From contig NZ_WTYH01000001.1 in assembly GCF_009827335.1 (NCBI RefSeq), positions 2,765,501 to 2,829,500 on the forward strand: 64,000 nt of DNA, written 5' to 3'. The stretch comes from Aurantiacibacter arachoides. Its GTDB lineage: Bacteria > Pseudomonadota > Alphaproteobacteria > Sphingomonadales > Sphingomonadaceae. This document shows positions 8,701 to 17,589 of this stretch, piece after piece (position 1 is the stretch's first letter; every line of letters starts with the position of its first letter). Under the pieces are notes generated by a model. That model had not been told where the DNA came from and did not search any database. It saw only the letters and a list, made by a program, of their open reading frames with translations. Both the position numbers and the translations under genes were made by a program.

Positions 8701-8970
8701 ATGAAACTCAATATAGAGATCGACTGCACCCCGGAAGAAGCGCGCCAGTTCATGGGGCTGCCCGATGTCGAGCAGGCAAACGCGATTTACGTCGACACCA
8801 TCGCCAACGCGATGAAAGGGGTGAGCAACGCCGAACAGCTGGAGCAATATGCCAAGCAGCTGGCGCCGATGGGTCAAATGGGGCTCAAGATGTTCCAGAG
8901 TTTCGTGGAAGGTGCGAGCAAAGGCAATGCGGCATCCTCACGCCGATCGCGCGGCGAGACGGACGACTGA
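8701..8970 (+). CDS. DUF6489 family protein, unknown function
   Basis: This small 89-residue protein starts MKLNIEIDCTPEEARQFMGLPD and contains EQANAIYVDTIANAMKG. It is acidic at the front with an amphipathic helical middle. It resembles the DUF6489 family that precedes mnmE in sphingomonads. No function is known. The start is set at ATG 8701, with AAAGG about 9-14 bases upstream. A longer reading frame to 8575 lacks similarity. Its stop is 11 bases before mnmE, so cotranscription is likely. Confidence 0.8.
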   Translation: MKLNIEIDCTPEEARQFMGLPDVEQANAIYVDTIANAMKGVSNAEQLEQYAKQLAPMGQMGLKMFQSFVEGASKGNAASSRRSRGETDD

Positions 8971-8981
8971 TCCCATCGGCC

Positions 8982-10256
8982 ATGGATACGATCTTCGCCC
9001 TGTCGAGCGGCGCGCCGCCCGCGGGTATCGGAATTATTCGCATTACCGGGCCTCAGGTCCGCACGGCGCTTGAAACGCTCGCCGGCCGGGTGCCGCATCC
9101 CCGGCAGGCTACTCGCGCGGTCTTCCGTGATGGTCTTGAAGATCCGATCGACGATGGGCTGATCCTCTTCTTTCCGGGGCCGAAGTCGGTCACCGGGGAG
9201 GATCTTGCAGAATTTCACTGCCATGGCGGACGCGCGGTCGTGTCAGCGATTGAGATTGCGCTTGGAAAAATCGCTGGATGCCGGAGGGCACAGCCTGGCG
9301 AATTCACCCGTCGGAGCTTTGCCAATGGACGGATCGATCTGGCAGAGGCTGAAGGGCTGGCAGATCTTCTGTCTGCCGAAACCGAGATTCAGCGACGCAG
9401 TGCCATGCAGATGGCAAGCGGCTCGTTGTCTCGTAAAGTAGACGGATGGCGAGAGCGTGTCCTGGGTCTTTCGGCGCAAGTCGAAGCGGTGCTCGACTTC
9501 GATGATGAGGACGATATCGCCGGTTTACCTGCAGCCTTCGTGACTGACTTGAATGGCTTGTATGCTGATATAACCGCCGCGCTGGACACCCCGAGCGCCG
9601 AGATGTTGCGTGAGGGTTACCGGGTCGCTTTGGCGGGCCCGCCAAATGCGGGAAAGTCCACGTTGTTCAACGCGTTACTGGATAGTGATGCCGCCATAAC
9701 CTCCGATGTTGCTGGCACCACGCGTGATGTTCTCACGCAGTCTTTTGCGCTGGGTGGCGCGCCTTTTATCTTGATCGACATGGCTGGCCTGCGACTGGCA
9801 GGCAGCGATCCAATTGAGGTCATTGGCATCGAGCGTGCCGAGCGAGAAATAAAGCGGGCTGATTTGGTTCTCTGGCTTGGTGAGGAAGGGGCCGGTCCGG
9901 AAGGCAGTTGGGAGGTCGACGCCCAATGCGATCGTAGCGACGTCGTTCGCAAGCGCGATGCAGACTTCATACTTTCAGCGCTGACCGGAGCGGGACTAGC
10001 CGAATTGAAGAGGGCGCTGATCAAGCGTGCTCGCCACTCCATGCCAGCGCCAGGTATGACCGCTCTCAATGCCCGACAACGCAACCTTTTGAACTCGGCC
10101 AGCTCATCTCTCGACGCCGCACAGCACGAGGGTGATCCTCTCCTCATAGCCGAGAACCTGCGACAATCCAGAGCAGCATTCGATGCTCTCGTCGGCCGCA
10201 CCTCAACGGAAGATGTGCTCGACAGCCTTTTCAGAAGATTTTGCATCGGGAAATGA
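8982..10256 (+). CDS. mnmE: tRNA modification GTPase MnmE
   Basis: MnmE with MnmG installs the cmnm5/nm5 group on wobble U34 of certain tRNAs. The start is ATG 8982, giving MDTIFALSSGAPPAGIGIIRI. The N-terminal folate-binding domain has EFHCHGG near residue 77-83. The G1 motif GPPNAGKST is at 219-227 and the G3 motif reads DMAGLR where most family members have DTAGLR. The C-terminus is the diagnostic FCIGK with the functional Cys. The length of 424 residues is slightly short but complete. Base composition is less G+C-rich than in most of the window. A parS site follows three bases after the stop. Confidence 0.97.
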   Translation: MDTIFALSSGAPPAGIGIIRITGPQVRTALETLAGRVPHPRQATRAVFRDGLEDPIDDGLILFFPGPKSVTGEDLAEFHCHGGRAVVSAIEIALGKIAGCRRAQPGEFTRRSFANGRIDLAEAEGLADLLSAETEIQRRSAMQMASGSLSRKVDGWRERVLGLSAQVEAVLDFDDEDDIAGLPAAFVTDLNGLYADITAALDTPSAEMLREGYRVALAGPPNAGKSTLFNALLDSDAAITSDVAGTTRDVLTQSFALGGAPFILIDMAGLRLAGSDPIEVIGIERAEREIKRADLVLWLGEEGAGPEGSWEVDAQCDRSDVVRKRDADFILSALTGAGLAELKRALIKRARHSMPAPGMTALNARQRNLLNSASSSLDAAQHEGDPLLIAENLRQSRAAFDALVGRTSTEDVLDSLFRRFCIGK

Positions 10257-10258
10257 GA

Positions 10259-10274
10259 TGTTCCACGTGGAACA
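10259..10274. promoter_or_regulatory. parS centromere-like site, perfect palindrome TGTTCCACGTGGAACA
   Basis: This 16-base perfect palindrome lies in the 74-base gap between mnmE and mnmG. It matches the conserved bacterial parS core (TGTTNCACGTGNAACA), which is bound by ParB. parA and parB are encoded about 2.5-3.3 kb downstream, which makes the assignment strong. Confidence 0.9.
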
Positions 10275-10330
10275 TCGCGATCCAGCTTGCTTTGACTAAA
10301 CTTTCGCTACGCCTTAGGTGAGTTACCGTG

Positions 10331-12184
10331 ATGGTGAATTTCGATCTTGTGGTTGTCGGGGGCGGGCACTCCGGGTGCGAGGCGGCAAGCGTCGCAGCGC
10401 GAATGGGTTTGACCACAGCGCTTGTCACTTTCGATAGGACCACTCTGGGTGCAATGAGCTGTAATCCGGCCATAGGCGGACTGGGCAAGGGTCATCTCGT
10501 TCGCGAGGTGGATGCCTTTGATGGTTTGCTTGGCCGCGCCGCTGACGCAGCAGCGATCCATTACCGGATGCTCAACCGTTCCAAGGGCAGTGCTGTCCGG
10601 GGACCGCGCCTACAGGCGGATCGTAACCTCTTCAGAAATGCTGTTCAGCGAATGCTGGCAATGCAAACGAACCTCACAGTTGTCGAGGGTGAGGTTGCAT
10701 CGCTCATTCTAACGGGCGAGCGCGTCACAGGGGTAGTTCTGGCGGACAATTCTGAAATTTCAGGGCGCGCAGTGATCCTCTGTACAGGTACATTTCTGGG
10801 CGGGCGATTATTTCGTGGCGAGGAACGTTTCGAGGGCGGGCGGATAGGCGAGAACGCTGCGCATCGCTTGGCTCAACAAATGCGCGCGGCAAATTTACCC
10901 ATGGCGCGTCTGAAGACCGGTACACCTCCGCGACTTGATGGTAGGACCATCGATTGGGCCAAGCTGGAAGAGCAGCCTTCCGATACCGACCAGTGGACGA
11001 TGTCTCCGCTCACCCGCGAGCGTAGCAATCCGCAGGTGTTCTGCGCCATCACGCGCACAAATACGCGCGCTCACGATATCGTCAGCGCCAATCTTGACCG
11101 CTCCCCCTTGTTCAGTGGAGCGATCGGTGCGCAGGGGCCGCGGTATTGCCCTTCGATCGAGGACAAGATCCATCGCTTTGCCGGTCGTGACGCGCACCAG
11201 GTCTTTCTCGAGCCTGAGGGCCTAGACACGCACCTCGTTTACCCAAACGGCATCAGCACGTCACTGCCCGCCGACGTGCAGCTTTCCATGCTTCGTCAAA
11301 TGGAAGGGCTGGAGGCCGTGCGCATGGAAGTGGCCGGGTATGCTGTTGAATACGATCACATCGATCCTCGCGCATTGACGCCTGACCTAGAGGTGAGGGC
11401 CATGCCGGGGCTGTACTGCGCGGGACAAATCAACGGTACGACGGGATATGAAGAGGCGGCCGCGCAAGGCCTATGGGCAGGGCTGCATGCAGCTAGTGCC
11501 ATCAAGAACCGCTCGCGACCGGCGCTTGATCGCGCCAATAGTTACATGGCAGTCATGGTCGATGATCTTACCTTACACGGGGTGAGTGAGCCCTATAGAA
11601 TGCTGACCGCTCGGGCCGAATATCGGCTCCGTTTGAGAGCGAACAATGCGTCTACGCGCCTGACCCCAATTGCCATCGAGGCGGGTTGCGTGGATGGCGA
11701 CCGGGTGAGCTGGTTTGAGAATCTCCAATCGCAGACCGACGCGTGGCGTGCATCCTTGAATCACACCGTCAATGCACGAGAATTGCACGATCGCGGCCTG
11801 CCGGTGAACCGTGATGCTGGGAATCGGTCCATTGCGCAATGGTCTTCAATACCCGAACTAGACATCGATCAGCTTGCTGACTGGCTGCCGCCGCACGACT
11901 CGGCACAGCGCGAATTTATTGAGGAACTTGCGGAGGACGTATCCTACGCGCCGTACGTTGCTCGCCAAAACGCCGAGCTCGCTGATCTGCGAAGAAGCGC
12001 GGAAATAGTTTTGGGCGACCGCTTTGCATTCAGCGACGTTCCGGGGCTTTCGAACGAAATGGTCGAGCGGCTCAGTGAAGCCCGGCCAAACAACCTTGCA
12101 GCCGCGGGCCGCGTACGGGGCGTGACGCCAGCCGCCTTGGCGGCGCTTCTGGTACATGCAAAGCGGCATGTGCGGCTCACATGA
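10331..12184 (+). CDS. mnmG: tRNA uridine-5-carboxymethylaminomethyl modification enzyme MnmG (GidA)
   Basis: MnmG is the FAD-dependent partner of MnmE in U34 modification. The 617-residue protein starts [18 protein letters not shown], where GGGHSG is the FAD dinucleotide-binding loop. [20 protein letters not shown] and [12 protein letters not shown] are family signatures, and [22 protein letters not shown] is another. A GTG one codon upstream (10328) is an alternative start. Its TGA overlaps the rsmG ATG. G+C is visibly lower than in flanking genes: 31 of 60 bases in 10741-10800. Confidence 0.97.
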   Translation: MVNFDLVVVGGGHSGCEAASVAARMGLTTALVTFDRTTLGAMSCNPAIGGLGKGHLVREVDAFDGLLGRAADAAAIHYRMLNRSKGSAVRGPRLQADRNLFRNAVQRMLAMQTNLTVVEGEVASLILTGERVTGVVLADNSEISGRAVILCTGTFLGGRLFRGEERFEGGRIGENAAHRLAQQMRAANLPMARLKTGTPPRLDGRTIDWAKLEEQPSDTDQWTMSPLTRERSNPQVFCAITRTNTRAHDIVSANLDRSPLFSGAIGAQGPRYCPSIEDKIHRFAGRDAHQVFLEPEGLDTHLVYPNGISTSLPADVQLSMLRQMEGLEAVRMEVAGYAVEYDHIDPRALTPDLEVRAMPGLYCAGQINGTTGYEEAAAQGLWAGLHAASAIKNRSRPALDRANSYMAVMVDDLTLHGVSEPYRMLTARAEYRLRLRANNASTRLTPIAIEAGCVDGDRVSWFENLQSQTDAWRASLNHTVNARELHDRGLPVNRDAGNRSIAQWSSIPELDIDQLADWLPPHDSAQREFIEELAEDVSYAPYVARQNAELADLRRSAEIVLGDRFAFSDVPGLSNEMVERLSEARPNNLAAAGRVRGVTPAALAALLVHAKRHVRLT

Positions 12185-12813
12185 TCGACTCCGAAGAGCA
12201 GGCTCGAGAATTCTGCAAACGCATTTGCGGCATGGAAAAGACTGCGATGGGCAAGCTGGAGCAGTTTGTATCGCTTCTTCGCGTTGCGAATTTAGAGCAG
12301 AACCTCGTAGCGACAAGCAGTCTTGACGACGTATGGCAAAGGCACATTGCAGACAGCCTTCAGCTTCTCGACCTTGTTCCACGTGAAACAACTAATTGCT
12401 TGGATCTTGGAAGTGGGGCTGGCTTTCCGGGTTTGGCCCTAGCAATCGCTCAGCCAAATATTTCGATAAAGCTCGTGGAGTCGCGCAAACGGCGAGTTTC
12501 TTGGTTGAACGATGCCATCGAGCATCTCGGCCTCACGAATTGTCGGGTAGAAGGCTCCCGTCTGGAAACTTTGCGGACGATGCCGGTCGAGGCGATTACG
12601 GCAAGAGCCTTTGCCCCGCTGGATAGGTTACTTCGCGTGGCCGGGCGCTTTTCCGCTCATTCGACCGTATGGTTGTTGCCCAAAGGACGCTCAGGGGTGC
12701 AAGAACTTGCAGAGCAGCCGCTGGCGGTTCGTTCAATGTTTCACGTGGAACAATCAAAGACGGATCCGGCCGCAACGATCCTCGTCGGCAAAGGAAAGAT
12801 TGGCCAGAAATGA
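12181..12813 (+). CDS. rsmG: 16S rRNA (guanine527-N7)-methyltransferase RsmG (GidB)
   Basis: RsmG methylates G527 of 16S rRNA using S-adenosylmethionine. The 210-residue protein has [11 protein letters not shown] and the SAM-binding [17 protein letters not shown], then [17 protein letters not shown] and [13 protein letters not shown]. Start and stop both overlap neighbours by four bases (mnmG before, parA after). Two parS sites lie inside the coding sequence (12375 and 12737), read in different frames as VPRET and MFHVEQ, so the protein accommodates ParB-binding sites. Confidence 0.96.
   Translation: MIDSEEQAREFCKRICGMEKTAMGKLEQFVSLLRVANLEQNLVATSSLDDVWQRHIADSLQLLDLVPRETTNCLDLGSGAGFPGLALAIAQPNISIKLVESRKRRVSWLNDAIEHLGLTNCRVEGSRLETLRTMPVEAITARAFAPLDRLLRVAGRFSAHSTVWLLPKGRSGVQELAEQPLAVRSMFHVEQSKTDPAATILVGKGKIGQK
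12375..12390 (+). promoter_or_regulatory. parS site inside rsmG (TGTTCCACGTGAAACA)
   Basis: This near-palindrome fits the parS core. It encodes VPRET within RsmG. Its reverse complement is identical to the third site at 12737. Confidence 0.85.
12737..12752 (+). promoter_or_regulatory. parS site inside the 3' part of rsmG (TGTTTCACGTGGAACA)
   Basis: This is the reverse complement of the site at 12375, about 58 bases before the parA start. It encodes MFHVEQ in RsmG. ParB spreading from here could cover the parA start region. Confidence 0.85.
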
Positions 12814-13586
12814 TCGTCATTGCCATCGCGAACCAAAAAGGGGGGGTCGGCAAGACCACGACCGCGATCAATATTGCGACCGCAATGGCGGCTAGTGGTT
12901 ATCGTACGCTTCTTATCGATCTTGATCCTCAGGGAAACGCATCGACGGGGATAGGGGTGGGGGCTTCGGTCCGCGAAGCGTCGAGCTACGATGTGCTCGT
13001 CGATCAGGCCCCAGTGTCGCAATGCCTTTCGCCGACGACCATTCCCGGGCTCGACTTGCTCGCGGCCACCGTCGATTTGAGCGGCGCGGAAATCGAACTC
13101 GTTGGGGTGGAGAACCGGACTTTTCGTTTGCGTGAGGCTTTGGATCAGCACCGCGGCCACGACGTTGCTTTTATCGATTGCCCACCGTCCCTGGGCTTGC
13201 TTACCCTCAACGCGCTGTGCGCAGCCGATACGCTGCTCGTCCCGTTGCAGTGCGAATTCTTCGCGCTCGAGGGGCTTAGCCAACTGTTGCATACTGTCGA
13301 GCAGGTGCAGCAGCGTTTCAACTCCGAATTGGGTATCATCGGCATCGCCCTTACGATGTTCGACCGGCGCAACCGGCTTACAGACCAGGTCGCCGACGAC
13401 GTCCGGGAATGCCTCGGCAGCCTGGTATTCGATGCCGTGATCCCCCGCAACGTGCGCCTGTCCGAAGCGCCCAGCCACGGTCTGCCTGCACTCGTCTACG
13501 ACCAGTCCTGCACCGGCAGCCGAGCTTACATGGCCCTGGCGCGTGAATTGATCGGCAGGCTTCCGCAGGAGAGGGCTGCAGCATGA
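12810..13586 (+). CDS. parA: Chromosome partitioning ATPase ParA
   Basis: ParA is the deviant Walker ATPase that moves ParB-parS complexes after replication. With the start at ATG 12810 the protein has 258 residues and begins [21 protein letters not shown], with the deviant P-loop KGGVGKTT. DLDPQGNASTG and IDCPPSLGLLTLNAL follow, then PLQCEFFALEGLSQL. A longer frame upstream is rsmG shadow. Four-base overlaps with rsmG and parB suggest coupled translation. Confidence 0.97.
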   Translation: MIVIAIANQKGGVGKTTTAINIATAMAASGYRTLLIDLDPQGNASTGIGVGASVREASSYDVLVDQAPVSQCLSPTTIPGLDLLAATVDLSGAEIELVGVENRTFRLREALDQHRGHDVAFIDCPPSLGLLTLNALCAADTLLVPLQCEFFALEGLSQLLHTVEQVQQRFNSELGIIGIALTMFDRRNRLTDQVADDVRECLGSLVFDAVIPRNVRLSEAPSHGLPALVYDQSCTGSRAYMALARELIGRLPQERAAA

Positions 13587-14566
13587 GTGATAACACCAAC
13601 GAAACCAACGAGGTGCGTGCGCCAGCCGGCAGGAGGAAACTCGGCAAGGGGTTGGGAGCTCTTCTTGGAGAAGCGCGCCGCGAGGAGCCGGTAGCGGTAC
13701 AACGCGCGGGTTCGGACGCGTCTGGAGAGGCCGATCACGCGTCAACGCCCCCACAAGGCCGCGCAGATGGGCTGGCCAGCCTCGCCATTGCCGACATCGA
13801 GCCGCATCCCGACCAGCCGCGGCGTCATTTCGACGAGGACGCTCTGGCCGAGCTCGCGGCGTCGATTGCCAGCCGGGGCGTGATTCAGCCGGTCATCGTC
13901 CGCCCGCTGCCCAATGGGAAATATCAGCTGGTAGCCGGCGAGCGCCGGTGGCGAGCGTCGCAAAAGGCGCAACTGCACGAAATCCCCGCGCTGATCCGCG
14001 ATCTGGCCGAACGTGACGTGATGGCGCTGGCGCTGATCGAGAATATCCAGCGCGAGGATCTCAATCCGATAGAAGAAGCGCGCGCCTATCAGCGCCTTTC
14101 CGAATTCGAGGACATGACGCAGGCGGAAATCGCTGGCCTTGTCGAGAAATCGCGAAGCCACGTCGCAAACTTGCAGCGCCTGCTGTCTCTTCCTGCGGAC
14201 GTGCTGGACCATATCGAGTCGGGGCGCCTCGACATGGGCCACGGTCGCGCGCTGATCGGTCTGGATAATGCATCGACCCTGGCCACAGAGGCAATTGCCA
14301 AGGGATTGTCCGTTCGCGAAGTCGAGAAACTGGCGCGCAAGAGCAAGGGCGGCGATGGGCCCGTTCGTCGTCAGGCGAGGCCGTCCCGCGATCCCACCCA
14401 AGATGCCGACATCGCCGCGGTCGAGAACCATCTCGAAGAATTTCTCGGTCTGCCGGTCAAGATCGCTACGGACACCGATCCCCGATCAGGTGCGGTGACC
14501 GTCCGGTTCCGCACCCTCGATCAACTTGACCTTATTTGTCAGAGGCTTACCGGCGGCGGGATCTAG
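13583..14566 (+). CDS. parB: Chromosome partitioning protein ParB, parS-binding CTPase
   Basis: ParB binds parS, spreads along DNA and activates ParA. The 327-residue protein has an N-terminal basic KLGKGLGALLG motif (ParA-contacting region), the DIEPHPDQPRRHFD segment, and the CTP-binding GERRWRA at 119-125. It also has ALIENIQREDLNPIEEARAY and a helix-turn-helix with MTQAEIAGLVEKSRSHVAN. The C-terminal dimerisation domain ends the protein. It is translationally coupled to parA. Three parS sites are within 3.4 kb. Confidence 0.97.
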   Translation: MSDNTNETNEVRAPAGRRKLGKGLGALLGEARREEPVAVQRAGSDASGEADHASTPPQGRADGLASLAIADIEPHPDQPRRHFDEDALAELAASIASRGVIQPVIVRPLPNGKYQLVAGERRWRASQKAQLHEIPALIRDLAERDVMALALIENIQREDLNPIEEARAYQRLSEFEDMTQAEIAGLVEKSRSHVANLQRLLSLPADVLDHIESGRLDMGHGRALIGLDNASTLATEAIAKGLSVREVEKLARKSKGGDGPVRRQARPSRDPTQDADIAAVENHLEEFLGLPVKIATDTDPRSGAVTVRFRTLDQLDLICQRLTGGGI

Positions 14567-14606
14567 ATAAGCGTGCAGCCGCCGGGTAGCAGCGCGCGAC
14601 TTTGGA

Positions 14607-15464
14607 TCAGGAACCCGGTTCGATCGGGGTGAGCTTGCCTGCTTCCTGCACGGGGCGGCGAACGACCCGACGCGCGCGCGGACGCGGGGCAGGCGCTGCC
14701 TCCTCGATCCCGATGATCTCTTCCGTCACCACCGTGCGGCAGTCGCTGCCGTGGCGATGACCGCGTGTTCCATGGGAGGCAACCGGCACAAGCATCATCT
14801 GCTGGCCATAGCCTGCCGAACCGCTCACTTCGTATCGGCGCAAGTAGGCGTCGCAATAGCGATCGGCCCACATTTCGTCGCGTGAATGGTAACCGTCCCC
14901 GTCCGAATCGATTGCGGAGCCGACAGCCGCACCTGCAAGTCCGCCAAGGCCCGCGCCGATAAGCGTACCGGCCGTGCGGTTGCCGTCGGCCACGCGATTG
15001 CCGATGACACCGCCAGCCACCGCGCCCAGCAGTCCGCCAGCGACGGCACCGTTGCGGTTCCGGCGGCCATAGTATCGCTCATCGTCGTAGCCACCATCAT
15101 AGTAGCCGCTGCCCCCAGACATCAGCAGCCGGCAATCCGACAGCCAGGCCTCGCGTTCCATCAGGGTGTACCCCAGACGGCCGTCGGGCGAGGCGGGCAA
15201 ATCGCGCGGATCGCGGTAAGCGCCCCGGCCATCGTGCGCATCCGCATGATAGGTGCCTTCCCATTCGCCCTCGTACCGTTCCGAGTTCACCCACTGGCCG
15301 TCCCAGTCGCCCTGATAGCGTCCATCGTAGCCATAAGGGTCAGGTGCGACATCGGCTTCGAACACGACCGGATCATCGCTGTACGTCACGTCCTGCGCGG
15401 AGGCAGCGGACACTGCACCAAGGGAAGCGATGCCAGCAAACAGCACGGCGATTCGAGTGGTCAT
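14607..15464 (-). CDS. Exported glycine-zipper (2TM) protein with an EF-hand-like loop
   Basis: The 285-residue product begins with a signal peptide (MTTRIAVLFAGIASLGAVSAASA, cleaved after about residue 23). The mature part starts with a Tyr/Asp/Gly-rich region containing repeated DG and GEW elements. A glycine-zipper segment at about 139-183 (GAVAGGLLGAVAGGVIGNR and a second half) resembles outer-membrane-associated 2TM domains. Residues 186-197, DSDGDGYHSRDE, fit a 12-residue EF-hand calcium loop. The C-terminal tail is Pro/Arg-rich. A CtrA-like box lies upstream. The function is unknown; an envelope role is inferred. Confidence 0.8.
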   Translation of the reverse strand: MTTRIAVLFAGIASLGAVSAASAQDVTYSDDPVVFEADVAPDPYGYDGRYQGDWDGQWVNSERYEGEWEGTYHADAHDGRGAYRDPRDLPASPDGRLGYTLMEREAWLSDCRLLMSGGSGYYDGGYDDERYYGRRNRNGAVAGGLLGAVAGGVIGNRVADGNRTAGTLIGAGLGGLAGAAVGSAIDSDGDGYHSRDEMWADRYCDAYLRRYEVSGSAGYGQQMMLVPVASHGTRGHRHGSDCRTVVTEEIIGIEEAAPAPRPRARRVVRRPVQEAGKLTPIEPGS

Positions 15465-15503
15465 GGTGGCAAATTCCCTGTTCCGGATGGGGCTGATTAC
15501 CCG

Positions 15504-15519
15504 TTAACCAGGAATTTAC
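15504..15519 (-). promoter_or_regulatory. Possible CtrA-binding box upstream of the glycine-zipper gene
   Basis: On the minus strand the sequence reads TAAA-N7-TTAAC, one mismatch from the CtrA consensus TTAA-N7-TTAAC, about 40 bases before the ATG at 15464. A match this short in an A+T-rich stretch may be chance. Confidence 0.3.
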
Positions 15520-15589
15520 CTTAATTTTCCCGCGAGCGAATGCAGTCCGGTGGCAGTGTCCCGTTTCAGGGCAGGGAATGTGCGCTGAC

Positions 15590-16069
15590 TTAAATGCGGG
15601 ACGAAAGCATATCGGCCAGCGCCTCGATTCCGTCCCGGTCAGCCGCGTCGAACCGGGCAAGGCTAGGGCTGTCGAGATCGATCACCGCCACAACGTCACC
15701 GTCCCGCATCACGGGGACCACAAGTTCGGACTGGCTGCGCGCGTCGCAAGCGATGTGGCCGGGAAAGGCGTGAACGTCTTCCACCAGCTGCGTCTTGCCC
15801 TGTGCAGCTGCCCCGCAGACCCCGACCCCCACGGGTATGCGAATGCAGGCCGGGCGCCCGGCGAACGGGCCCAGCACGAGCTCGCCTTCGACCATGCGGT
15901 AGAAACCCGCCCAGTTGCAGTCATCCATCCAGTCGCCCAGCAGCGCGGCGACATTGGCCATGTTGGCAACGGCATCAGGCTCGCCCGCGGTCAGCGCTTC
16001 GGCAGCCTGTACCAGGGCACGATAGAACTCCGGCTTGGAGTCGGTGGCATCGGGTTTGAAATCGAACAT
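15590..16069 (-). CDS. msrC: Free methionine-(R)-sulfoxide reductase, GAF domain
   Basis: This type reduces free Met-(R)-sulfoxide using cysteines in a GAF domain. The 159-residue protein matches the family along its length: NWAGFYRM, GELVLGPFAG, ACIRIPVGVGVCG, DVHAFPGHIACDA and VIDLDSP. The three conserved cysteines are present (CIRIP, GVCG, ACDA). It diverges from the sugar dehydrogenase gene across 62 bases. The cell would use it in repair of oxidative damage in the cytoplasm. Confidence 0.9.
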   Translation of the reverse strand: MFDFKPDATDSKPEFYRALVQAAEALTAGEPDAVANMANVAALLGDWMDDCNWAGFYRMVEGELVLGPFAGRPACIRIPVGVGVCGAAAQGKTQLVEDVHAFPGHIACDARSQSELVVPVMRDGDVVAVIDLDSPSLARFDAADRDGIEALADMLSSRI

Positions 16070-16131
16070 CTCCCGCCTCTAGCCGCCAAATCGATTGCCG
16101 CAAAGCGCCGCTCATCGTATCGCTGCAGGCC

Positions 16132-17589
16132 ATGAGCACCCTCAAGAAGATCCTCCTCGCCCTGCTGGTCCTGCTCCTTGTCGGCGCGGCGGTGGTATGG
16201 TGGATGACCCGTCCGGTCGAAGCGACGATCCCCCTTGAAGAGACGACCGGAACGGATCCCACGCTGGTCGAACCCGATCCCCAGACGTTCCCCACCGTCG
16301 GCGTGGTGGAGCCCATCGGCTGGGATGAAGGAGAGACGCCGACGGCTGCGGATGGCCTCGTCGTCAATCGCTTCGCCGACAATCTGGAACACCCGCGCGT
16401 CATCCATACCCTGCCCAACGGGGACGTGCTGGTAACGCTGACCAATGCGCCCGATCGCCCGGTTTCGGGTGGCTGGCTCACGAACCTCGTCGCCAGCTTC
16501 CTGTTCTCCAAGGCCGGCGCGGCGGTCCCATCTCCCAACCAGTTGGTGCTGCTGCGCGACGCGGACGGCGACGGCGCGGCCGAAGAACGCCATGTTTTGC
16601 GAGAGGCCGACCTTTCCTCGCCGTCGGGCATCGCCTGGGCGGACGGGAAGCTCTACGTCGCCAACCACGATGCGGTGCTGCGCTTCGACTACGCACTGGG
16701 CGACAATGCCGTCACCGGCGCGCCCGAAAAGATCGCGGACCTGCCCGCTGCCGGCAACCACTGGATGCGCAACCTGTTGCTCAGCGACGATGGCACGCGG
16801 CTGTTCGTTGCCGTGGGATCGGCGTCCAACATTGGCGAAGGCGGCATGGCGATCGAGGAGAACCGCGCCGCGATCCACGAACTGTACCTGCCCAATCTTT
16901 CAGCCCGCCTGTTCGGCGCGGGTCTGCGCAACCCTAACGGCATGGCGATCAACCCGTGGACCGGCGAGCTGTGGACCACGGTGAACGAGCGCGACATGCT
17001 CGGATCCGACCTCGTGCCAGATTACATGACGAACGTGCCCATCGGGGCAAATTACGGTTGGCCGTGGGTCTACTACGGGTCCGTGGTGGACGAGCGGGTC
17101 GAGGCACCGATGCCGCGCTTCCTGACCGACTATTCGCGCACCCCCGAATATGCGCTTGGCGCGCACGTCGCGGCGCTGGGGCTGGTGTTCTCGGCCGAAG
17201 GCAACCGGATGGGCATGGGGCAAGGCGCGTTCATTGCCCGGCACGGTTCGTGGAACAGGGTGCCGCAGTCGGGTTACGACGTGGTATTCGTCGCCTTCGA
17301 TGATCGCGGCAACCCCACCGGCAAGCCGATGCCGGTGCTTACGGACTTCCTCGTCAACGACGAGCAGACCCGTGGCCGCCCGACCTGGCTCGCCTGGGAT
17401 CGCACCGGCGCTCTGCTGGTGAGCGACGATACCGCCAACATCATCTGGCGCGTGCAATCGCCCGGCGCTGCTGCCGGGCCGGCCATCCAGCGCAACCAGG
17501 GGGAGCGACTGCCGCCGCGACGCCAGCTGCAGGGCGATCCCCGCAGGGCCTTCGAAGAAGGCGCGGTGCCCATGACCGACGTGATGTAG
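16132..17589 (+). CDS. Membrane-anchored PQQ-type sugar/sorbosone dehydrogenase family protein
   Basis: The 485-residue protein has an N-terminal membrane anchor (about residues 5-25, LLALLVLLLVGAAVVWW) and a beta-propeller. The propeller carries FADNLEHPRVIHTLPNGDVLV, LLRDADGDGAAEE, SPSGIAWADGKLYVAN, FGAGLRNPNGMAINPWTGELW and GANYGWPWVYYG, typical of the glucose/sorbosone dehydrogenase superfamily. It probably faces the periplasm and passes electrons to the respiratory chain through PQQ. The substrate is not predictable, and no PQQ synthesis genes are in the window. Confidence 0.85.
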   Translation: MSTLKKILLALLVLLLVGAAVVWWMTRPVEATIPLEETTGTDPTLVEPDPQTFPTVGVVEPIGWDEGETPTAADGLVVNRFADNLEHPRVIHTLPNGDVLVTLTNAPDRPVSGGWLTNLVASFLFSKAGAAVPSPNQLVLLRDADGDGAAEERHVLREADLSSPSGIAWADGKLYVANHDAVLRFDYALGDNAVTGAPEKIADLPAAGNHWMRNLLLSDDGTRLFVAVGSASNIGEGGMAIEENRAAIHELYLPNLSARLFGAGLRNPNGMAINPWTGELWTTVNERDMLGSDLVPDYMTNVPIGANYGWPWVYYGSVVDERVEAPMPRFLTDYSRTPEYALGAHVAALGLVFSAEGNRMGMGQGAFIARHGSWNRVPQSGYDVVFVAFDDRGNPTGKPMPVLTDFLVNDEQTRGRPTWLAWDRTGALLVSDDTANIIWRVQSPGAAAGPAIQRNQGERLPPRRQLQGDPRRAFEEGAVPMTDVM

